Source: an uncultured Bacteroides sp. (lineage in GTDB: Bacteria > Bacteroidota > Bacteroidia > Bacteroidales > Bacteroidaceae). Taken from it: a stretch of DNA of 46,620 nt. The notes beneath the pieces were generated by a model. That model was not told the origin of the DNA. It saw nothing but the letters and a program-made list of their open reading frames with translations, and made no database searches. Of this stretch, positions 41,192 through 46,620 are shown piece after piece. The DNA lies in contig CASFRN010000039.1 in the NCBI GenBank assembly GCA_949296855.1, positions 1-46,620 on the forward strand. Direction: 5' to 3'. Numbering within the stretch: position 1 is the stretch's first letter; each line of letters starts with the position of its first letter. The position numbers and the translations under genes are program-made.

Positions 41192-41569
41192 TTATCTTTT
41201 ATGTTTGAATACAAATCTGACCAAAACGAAATTCACCGGTATAGCAATGGCAAATACCGGAAAAGGCGCCCACACTTTTGGCACGCCGACATACAAGAAA
41301 AGATTCAGCAACACGATATGAAGCAAATAGTTGACCCCGTGTGCTGCTCCCATTCCAAACAACTTCTTCCATGAAGGGACTGAAGCAAACGTAAAATAAG
41401 CGGTAGCATAAAAATTAGCAACGAACGAAAGCACATACCCCACAGTATACGCCACATTGACATTTATCACCTGTTGCAAAAGGTAATAAATGCCGTAATG
41501 CAACGCCGTCGCTCCCACTCCCACCATGCCGAAGCGGAGGATTTCACCATATACCGCCTTCCGTTTCAT
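41192..41569 (-). CDS. GtrA family flippase-like membrane protein
   Basis: A 125-aa protein with four membrane helices (FGMVGVGATALHYGIYYLL, YTVGYVLSFVANFYATAYF, GVNYLLHIVLLNLFL, AIAIPVNFVLVRFVF), the GtrA fold and length. It probably turns over the lipid-linked sugar made by the GtrB-like enzyme. It overlaps the preceding ArnT-like gene by 4 bp (ATGA) and precedes the GtrB-like start by 4 bp, so all three are translated together. Confidence 0.9.
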   Translation of the reverse strand: MKRKAVYGEILRFGMVGVGATALHYGIYYLLQQVINVNVAYTVGYVLSFVANFYATAYFTFASVPSWKKLFGMGAAHGVNYLLHIVLLNLFLYVGVPKVWAPFPVFAIAIPVNFVLVRFVFKHKR

Positions 41570-43266
41570 TCCGTATCTTTCTTAAATTGGTAAAGACGAA
41601 GCCTATAATCACCAATCGGAATCTCTCTCACCTGATAATCCGGATGCTCTTCCTTGAATACAGCCATTTCGCCCTCCTCTGCCACCATATATCCTTGCGC
41701 GGGAGACACGGCGTAAAACGGAACCACCCTATCTCCCAAATAGAAATTCACAATGAACTGGCGCAACGGATTACCTTTTACCTCATTCAATTGATAAGAA
41801 TATACAGTGCCTTGAGGCACAACCGAGGCTATCCTTTCCGCTATCGGCTTTTGCGACTTCACATTCAATACCGGCGGCTGGAACAACCCGTCGAGCGACA
41901 AGAAAATAGTGAATACGATAAAGAACACATCATAATGTATCATACTTAACTCTTTCTTCCGCAAAGCAGAAACAAAACACTTCACCGCTACCAGCATCGC
42001 CCCTATTAAAAACCACGATACGACACCCAGCGGCACCGTCTCCAGTGCGTGCATAAATGCCCGGTTCTCTTCGGCATGACGTCCCGAAAAGATAGAATCG
42101 GGCACCCAGCCCATACGGAGCGAAAAGAACACGAACAAAAGCAATACGGAAAGCGAAGCCATCACGCTGCCGAACACCTTCATCACCACCGGACGGACAC
42201 GCACCAAATACAAGATGTATTCCGCCAAGAAATAAGCGATGAACGGATAAATAGGCAACAGGTACACGCTGCGCTTGCTCTTCGGAATGCAATAGAACAC
42301 GAAGATGATTACAATGCTAAGCAAAGAGAACAGGCGTGCGTCGTCCATCGTGCGGATGTATGCTTTCAATTGTCCCCACCATTCACGGGGCTTAGCCTGA
42401 ATCTTCCGGTACTTCAGCGCAAACAAGGATATCAATACCAGCAACGTATAAGGCACATATCCCGCCAACACCGTAACCACATTATAATACGCCGGATTCT
42501 CGTGCGACTCATACGACATCTTGCCCAAGAAGCGCAACACATTCTCTTCCAATACCAACTGCAGGAACTCATCCCCTCCCTGCCGGTAAGCCGCCACATA
42601 CCAAGCGAAAGGAAGCACGCACGATGCCAACGCCACCCCGAAAAACGAGAAGAAAATGCGTCCAAAATTCATGCCGCGTATCCACAAGAATACTGCCGTC
42701 ACCAGGCAAGGAAGCACCATACCTACCGGCCCTTTGGTCAGAAAAGCCCCGCTCAAGCAAAGGATGGCTATCCACGGAATCCCCCGCAAACGCTTCTCGC
42801 CCCATTTGTAAAGCTGGTAGAGCGCAATGACCATCAAGGCGGAGAGCAACATATCCACCCGGCAATTTGTCCCCGCACGGTGCACCTCGAAGTTGGTCAA
42901 CGTAAGAAGCGCCATAACGAAAGCTACTTCACGCCCACGACGCTTGGCGAAGAAAGCATATCCTGCCATCACCATCGCCATCAGTGCTATCGCCGAAGGC
43001 ATACGCGATGTATATTCTGTCACTTGTCCTATCACCGCCGAACACACCGCGATACACCAATGAAACAAAGGCGGCTTATAAGCGATATCCACCCCATTGT
43101 TCACAGGAAGAATCCAGTTGCCTTTTTCCAGCATGGCCAAGGCCACCACCGCCTCACGCGGCTCGCCCTTGGTATGGAAAAAAGCCTCGCCCAAGAACAA
43201 GAATAACGAGCAAATGCATATACCCGCCAATATCCATGCTACATTTCGATTTTTCTGCATAAACAT
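41566..43266 (-). CDS. ArnT-like GT39/GT83 integral-membrane glycosyltransferase
   Basis: A 566-aa enzyme with about ten or more membrane helices. The N-terminus has FHTKGEPREAVVALAMLEKG, with the Asp/Glu-containing first periplasmic loop of the PMT/ArnT superfamily, then KPPLFHWCIAV and the helical bundle. A small soluble C-terminal region ends at DYRLRLYQFKKDTE. It would transfer the lipid-linked sugar flipped by GtrA to an outer acceptor (lipid A, core or O-antigen). A possible -7 box TACCTTTG lies on the minus strand at 43286-43293, with a TTTG at a long 23-bp spacing. Confidence 0.88.
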   Translation of the reverse strand: MFMQKNRNVAWILAGICICSLFLFLGEAFFHTKGEPREAVVALAMLEKGNWILPVNNGVDIAYKPPLFHWCIAVCSAVIGQVTEYTSRMPSAIALMAMVMAGYAFFAKRRGREVAFVMALLTLTNFEVHRAGTNCRVDMLLSALMVIALYQLYKWGEKRLRGIPWIAILCLSGAFLTKGPVGMVLPCLVTAVFLWIRGMNFGRIFFSFFGVALASCVLPFAWYVAAYRQGGDEFLQLVLEENVLRFLGKMSYESHENPAYYNVVTVLAGYVPYTLLVLISLFALKYRKIQAKPREWWGQLKAYIRTMDDARLFSLLSIVIIFVFYCIPKSKRSVYLLPIYPFIAYFLAEYILYLVRVRPVVMKVFGSVMASLSVLLLFVFFSLRMGWVPDSIFSGRHAEENRAFMHALETVPLGVVSWFLIGAMLVAVKCFVSALRKKELSMIHYDVFFIVFTIFLSLDGLFQPPVLNVKSQKPIAERIASVVPQGTVYSYQLNEVKGNPLRQFIVNFYLGDRVVPFYAVSPAQGYMVAEEGEMAVFKEEHPDYQVREIPIGDYRLRLYQFKKDTE

Positions 43267-43420
43267 ATCTTAATATATTCCGAGACAAAGGTATAAAGTT
43301 TTTTCGAACCTGTTATCAAAGTATGCCATTCTCTTCAGAATATTAGTGAGCGGGATGATTATAAAATAACAAGATTTCATTATCTTTGCAAAAATAACCA
43401 CAACCTACTAACAACCTATT

Positions 43421-44347
43421 ATGAAGATTAATTGCGTCGTAGTTACTTACAATCGTGTCGCGTTATTAAAAGAGAACCTCTCTGCGCTTAAGTCACAAAC
43501 TTACCCGATACACAAGATATTCATTATCAACAACCATTCAACAGATGGTACTGAAGAATACCTTTCTATCTTCAAGAATGACCCTCAAATGGAAATCCAC
43601 CATTTAGACAAGAATATCGGAGGATCCGGCGGCTTTTCATACGGTATAAAGCAAGCCGCATTGAACGGATGCGATTACGTTTGGATAATGGATGATGATA
43701 CCATTCCTGAAAAAAACGCCCTCGAACAACTGATAAAAGCAACGACCCTCGACACACGCATCGGTTTTGTCAGCAGCAAAGTCGTATGGACAGACGGAGA
43801 GATACACAAGATGAATAAGTGCGGAATCAGGCAACCCATCCAAAAGAAGACATCGGCAGACAATCCGTCCGTTTATGGCTTTGCCTGCAATAACGCCACC
43901 TTCGTGTCGACTTTAATTAAAGCTGAAGCTATTTATAAAGTCGGACTTCCCTATAAAGAATTCTTTATATGGCATGACGATATAGAATATACCGAACGAA
44001 TTATACACCATGGATATACCGCCTATTACATTGAGCAAAGCATAGTGACACACAAGACCAATAGCAACTATGCCCCCCGTGTATACGAAGCAGACCCGAA
44101 AGATTTATGGAAATTCTATTACCAGGCGCGCAATACAACTTTTCTCACCCGGCTAAGAAAACCCAACGCGTTTATCTTCTATTTTTCCATATTAAATAAA
44201 TACCGCAACTATATGCGCCGTATCAAACGAATGGAAAACAAAGAAAACCAAAAATTACTTCGGAAAGAAATCAGACGAGGGTGTATAGACGGATTGAAGT
44301 TCCGGCCCAAAATCGAATACATTTCCGCAAACGAGTCTAAAAGCTAA
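43421..44347 (+). CDS. GT2 glycosyltransferase, GlfT/rhamnosyltransferase-like
   Basis: A 308-aa cytoplasmic GT-A enzyme. Motifs: CVVVTYNRVALLKENLSALK, IINNHSTDGT, DKNIGGSGGFSYGI, metal-binding DDD in VWIMDDDTIPE, and WHDDIEYTERI near 195, the HDD motif of the galactofuranosyl/rhamnosyltransferase branch. The C-terminus is basic (RNYMRRIKRMENKE). It likely builds a surface polysaccharide with a furanose or deoxy sugar; the exact sugar cannot be read. A TATCTTTG -7 box at 43381-43388 precedes it. Its TAA stop shares a base with the left end of a MITE-like element. Confidence 0.88.
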   Translation: MKINCVVVTYNRVALLKENLSALKSQTYPIHKIFIINNHSTDGTEEYLSIFKNDPQMEIHHLDKNIGGSGGFSYGIKQAALNGCDYVWIMDDDTIPEKNALEQLIKATTLDTRIGFVSSKVVWTDGEIHKMNKCGIRQPIQKKTSADNPSVYGFACNNATFVSTLIKAEAIYKVGLPYKEFFIWHDDIEYTERIIHHGYTAYYIEQSIVTHKTNSNYAPRVYEADPKDLWKFYYQARNTTFLTRLRKPNAFIFYFSILNKYRNYMRRIKRMENKENQKLLRKEIRRGCIDGLKFRPKIEYISANESKS

Positions 44348-44541
44348 GAAACTGTTTTGAATTTATCGTGCGATGATTTGGGATGAGTTTTTGAGGCATT
44401 TCCACTTCTGTGATGAGGAAGACAGCGGGCTATCTGACGAAGAACAGAAGCGGAAAGGACTAAAAAAACCGCCCAAAGCACACACGAAAACGGATACATC
44501 AAGCCAAGAAAAACTTCTCGTAGAAATTCAAAACAGTTTCT
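44347..44541 (+). repeat. Intact MITE-like element between convergent glycosyltransferase genes
   Basis: 195 bp with perfect 18-bp terminal repeats: AGAAACTGTTTTGAATTT (44347-44364) and its reverse complement (44524-44541). The interior is non-coding. Its first base is the last base of the TAA of the left gene; its last two bases are part of the TAG (minus strand) of the right gene. A half copy is at 22230-22318 and a short left-end fragment at 35012-35028. Confidence 0.85.
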
Positions 44542-45559
44542 AAACTTTTACCTCCCTCAACGCCCTCCGGATATAATATCCCGTGCGCAGACGCTCGCTC
44601 ACTTGCTTTACGTTCCGCTTCATGGCGGCGTATTGTTCAGGAGTGAGCGCGTCTAATGCGCCGTCTAAGTCTGCCAGCGAAGCGATGCAAATGCCGATTC
44701 CGTTTGCACGGACGAAATCCGCCAAAGCAGCCTGTTCCCAAATGATGACAGGAAGCTCACACCGGATATACAAAGAAGTCTTGTGCGGATTGTTATATTT
44801 CAGATACTCGCCGAAATCTCCCGTACAAGCATCCACCGAAAAACCATCCCACACCAATCCGAAATCGCCTTGCGCCGTAGCTATCAGGTCATCTGAACGG
44901 ACAAAGCCTTTACACGTGAAACGGTCCTTTCCCTTCGCCTTGTCCAGTTCGAAACCATTTCCGTATAAATTGAAACAGAACGAATGCGCATAAGCTCCCA
45001 CTTCATACAGAAACGTATTTTTCCGCGGGTTCAACGCTCCGGCATAAAGCACTTCGTAAAGCTTGCCCGGCTTCCCATGAGGGGAGGCTTCCGTATCCGA
45101 CAAGTAATCGAATACGCCCAGCACTCCTATCGGACGCTTGCAACCGTTCTCTTCCAGCCAGCGTTTCATCTTTTCATTGTGCGCAATGATGTAATCGGCG
45201 CAGCTCAAGCGATGTATCTCTTGCGCCACAGTCAGCTTCTTGCGCCGGAAGCTTCCCAAATCGTGTATCACCACAACGACTTTCGCCCCCCGCAGGTGTG
45301 CCATGCGGCAAACCAAAGTGAAATATTTCTTCAGAGGATATTGTAACGTCAAGCGGTCGCCCTTCCGCAAACAGAACGGCGCCTTCAATACTCCCGCCAA
45401 CGTAAAAAGGAAAGCCAGCACCGTATTCGTATAACGTGTCTGAGGCAAACCGACATTCACAAATCCGTCTTCCTCCATTATCTGTTCAATATCGGTCTTC
45501 GCTTTGTTCCCGGCTCCGTCCACTCCTTTGTAATTACGCGATAAATAACAGTTTCTCAT
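44540..45559 (-). CDS. Glycosyltransferase, Gtf3-like (GT-B fold)
   Basis: A 339-aa protein. Features: MRNCYLSRNYKGVDGAGNKA, ALLxQYP-like RLTLQYPLKKYFTLVCRMAH, VVVVIHDLGSFRRKK (Rossmann-type His-Asp), ADYIIAHNEKMKRWLEENGC, VLYAGALNPRKNTFLYEV (donor-binding half), GLVWDGFSVDACTGDFGEY and YLKYNNPHKTSLYIRCELPV. These match Gtf3-like beta-1,6-galactofuranosyl/glucosyltransferases in length and motif order. The start is set at ATG 45559 because a consensus promoter lies just upstream; the longer frame to 45643 would begin before it. The stop codon overlaps a MITE-like element. Confidence 0.82.
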   Translation of the reverse strand: MRNCYLSRNYKGVDGAGNKAKTDIEQIMEEDGFVNVGLPQTRYTNTVLAFLFTLAGVLKAPFCLRKGDRLTLQYPLKKYFTLVCRMAHLRGAKVVVVIHDLGSFRRKKLTVAQEIHRLSCADYIIAHNEKMKRWLEENGCKRPIGVLGVFDYLSDTEASPHGKPGKLYEVLYAGALNPRKNTFLYEVGAYAHSFCFNLYGNGFELDKAKGKDRFTCKGFVRSDDLIATAQGDFGLVWDGFSVDACTGDFGEYLKYNNPHKTSLYIRCELPVIIWEQAALADFVRANGIGICIASLADLDGALDALTPEQYAAMKRNVKQVSERLRTGYYIRRALREVKV

Positions 45560-45593
45560 ACCTTTATCTCTTATTCTTCCTGCAATGTTTGTA

Positions 45594-45625
45594 CAAATGT
45601 AAGAGAAAAGGCAATATTTTGCAAA
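45594..45625 (-). promoter_or_regulatory. Promoter of the Gtf3-like gene
   Basis: Minus strand: TTTG (45622-45625), 20 bp, TACATTTG (45594-45601). Full consensus; leader of about 30 bases to ATG 45559. Confidence 0.75.
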
Positions 45626-45762
45626 TGAAAAGCTGATAAACATCCGTCACTTCCTCCGTAAAGCAGTTTGCGTTACTGCTGTTTCCGCCATACAGCATCG
45701 TACTTGCTGCCCGCATTATAGTCTATCATATAAAAATAACACGTTAACTGATAAGAAGAAGG

Positions 45763-46281
45763 CTACATTCTTCTATCTCCATTATAATCATAATCTTCTA
45801 AAGTAAGAGCTATAATCCAATTCTTAATATAATCAGCCAAACTTTGGTGGGTTACTTCCGGTGGGTCAGACTCACTGTATGCATAATTGGAATACCAAAA
45901 AACAATCTGATTAGAATCACCACCATTGGTTTTTACATGGGTATCGAAACAATAAAAGTTTCCTCCGCCATCAGGGCTGAACGGTATTAAATGCTTATAT
46001 TGAGGTACAACTACTTCAAAATGCTCAATATTATAACACATAAATAAGTCATAATTCTTTTCTTTATCAATTACACCTAACACATTATCTCCCATTAAAG
46101 AAAATCCATTCGTAATACTAAGAAGATATTTATAATCTTCTGGAAGTTTCACTCCAAATGTTGCCTCAAAACGCTCTATTAAGATAGGATTAACAGGTTC
46201 TCTCCAATCTAATATCCGAGATGTAAACTTCTGCAGTTCAGCAATAACCTCATCCATCTCTTGCTTTACTTTATTGTCCAT
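45763..46281 (-). CDS. SMI1/KNR4 (SUKH) family immunity protein
   Basis: A 172-aa cytoplasmic protein of the SUKH superfamily, which neutralises toxins of contact-dependent or secreted polymorphic toxin systems. Family traits: ILIERFEATFGVKLPEDYKY, LLSITNGFSL, VLGVIDKEK, LIPFSPDGGGNFYCFDT, QIVFWYSNY, and SLADYIKNWI. The start is placed at ATG 46281 (MDNKVKQEMDEV); the longer frame to 46317 lies inside the end of the toxin fragment upstream. The start overlaps the toxin fragment's stop by 11 bp, as in intact toxin-immunity pairs. Confidence 0.85.
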   Translation of the reverse strand: MDNKVKQEMDEVIAELQKFTSRILDWREPVNPILIERFEATFGVKLPEDYKYLLSITNGFSLMGDNVLGVIDKEKNYDLFMCYNIEHFEVVVPQYKHLIPFSPDGGGNFYCFDTHVKTNGGDSNQIVFWYSNYAYSESDPPEVTHQSLADYIKNWIIALTLEDYDYNGDRRM

Positions 46282-46453
46282 ACTCTTTTTCCCAATATTC
46301 TTTTTTAGCCTTTTCAAATTCTTTCCTATCTATTTGGTTAGATTGACCCAAATTAGGATGATTTTTCTTGAAATTACCTATACCACGATGATCTTTGTTT
46401 ACTCATTTCCTTAAAAGGTCCATTAGGACTTTATCCTTCATAATGAATCTCAA
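46271..46453 (-). pseudogene. C-terminal remnant of a polymorphic nuclease toxin (HNH/Endo VII, GH-E-like)
   Basis: Minus strand, last frame: KDHRGIGNFKKNHPNLGQSN, then QIDRKEFEKAKKEYWEKEYG and stop. A second frame just upstream gives SPNGPFKEMSK, preceded by EIHYEG and a stop. Joined, they read like the end of an HNH/Endo VII-type toxin domain, in which GPxKEM...DHR and KKNHP are typical. One frameshift and one stop within 60 bases show decay, and the upstream body of the toxin is not in the window before the repeat at 46520. The family call is from recall of the motif pattern. Confidence 0.6.
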
Positions 46454-46519
46454 CAGATGTTTTATAAATTAAAATTAGAAGAGGGTGTCTCAAAATGAAA
46501 ATTGCCTATCAAAAAGTAA

Positions 46520-46617
46520 TGTCATTCTGAGCATAGCGAAGAAACAACGTTCGACGAAGTCAATCTCGTGTGCATCAGCTTGTGTATTCGAGATCCTTCA
46601 CTCCGTTCAGGATGACA
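46520..46617. repeat. Dispersed palindromic repeat at the right edge
   Basis: TGTCATTCTGAGC at the left and GTTCAGGATGACA at the right form an imperfect 13-bp inverted pair; GTCATTCTGAGCATAGCGAA and GATCCTTCACTCCGTTCAGG are wordings common in dispersed Bacteroidetes intergenic repeats. It may continue past the window. Confidence 0.6.
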
Positions 46618-46620
46618 AAA

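Noticed and set aside
42049-43206. 385-codon plus-strand frame
   Set aside because: Antisense to the ArnT-like gene; the product is His/Arg/Gln-rich and has no family features.

Overview
The window is bacterial chromosome from the order Bacteroidales, most likely Bacteroidaceae (Bacteroides/Phocaeicola type). The evidence is consistent: at least eight Bacteroidetes-type promoters (a -33 TTTG-like box, about 20 bp, then TAnnTTTG), families largely restricted to this phylum (NVEALA peptides, DUF3244, TPR-membrane-HTH regulators, DUF4369/TlpA lipoproteins, OMP_b-brl barrel proteins), and housekeeping genes of Bacteroidales type. No tRNA, rRNA or CRISPR array is visible.

Layout. 1-7.3 kb is mostly core: pyk (cut by the left edge) and aroQ on the minus strand, then xerD, an abundant-looking TPR lipoprotein, a thioredoxin-fold lipoprotein without its cysteines, and comM. 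7.3-9.3 kb is an NVEALA cassette (Cys-rich exported peptide, beta-propeller lipoprotein, CxxC lipoprotein) with an attenuator hairpin after the peptide gene. rpsO follows. 10.2-26.1 kb is an accessory island: two paralogous TPR-membrane-HTH regulators, a DUF3244 gene broken by a frameshift, a double-glycine-leader Cys-rich peptide, a large outer-membrane barrel protein, a C39-peptidase ABC exporter, a truncated HlyD-like protein, a Fic protein, a truncated response regulator fused at a rearrangement joint to a second copy of the barrel protein's C-terminus, an AAA-ATPase/PD-(D/E)XK protein, a TlpA-like thioredoxin and a small membrane protein. 26.2-31.6 kb is a three-gene Wadjet/MksBEF-type SMC operon (jetA, jetB, jetC) with no jetD. 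A shortened MazE-like antitoxin, a HigBA toxin-antitoxin pair and RNase R follow. 34.9-35.7 kb is a repeat-rich gap. typA, a frameshifted GH9 cellulase, a glycosyltransferase block (ArnT-like, GtrA, GtrB, GT2 and a Gtf3-like enzyme) and finally a SUKH immunity gene behind a decayed nuclease-toxin fragment complete the window.

How the genes appear to work together. The 10-26 kb island looks like a peptide secretion locus. The C39 exporter would cleave the GG leader of the 76-aa precursor and export it. The barrel protein may serve as outer-membrane conduit or receptor, the HlyD-like piece once linked the membranes, and the thioredoxin could act on the four cysteines. Three promoters in this island share an identical layout: a 15-bp direct-repeat element (TGTACT-n3-TGTAMT), 7 bp, the -33 box, 20 bp, and the -7 box. 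They sit next to the two TPR-HTH regulator genes, and I infer that they form one small regulon controlled by those regulators. That regulon is the best candidate here for an undescribed system.

Decay and mobility are common. There are several MITE-like inverted-repeat elements (one supplies bases of the stop codons of two convergent genes), two frameshifted genes, one rearrangement joint, and orphan halves of toxin-antitoxin and toxin-immunity pairs.
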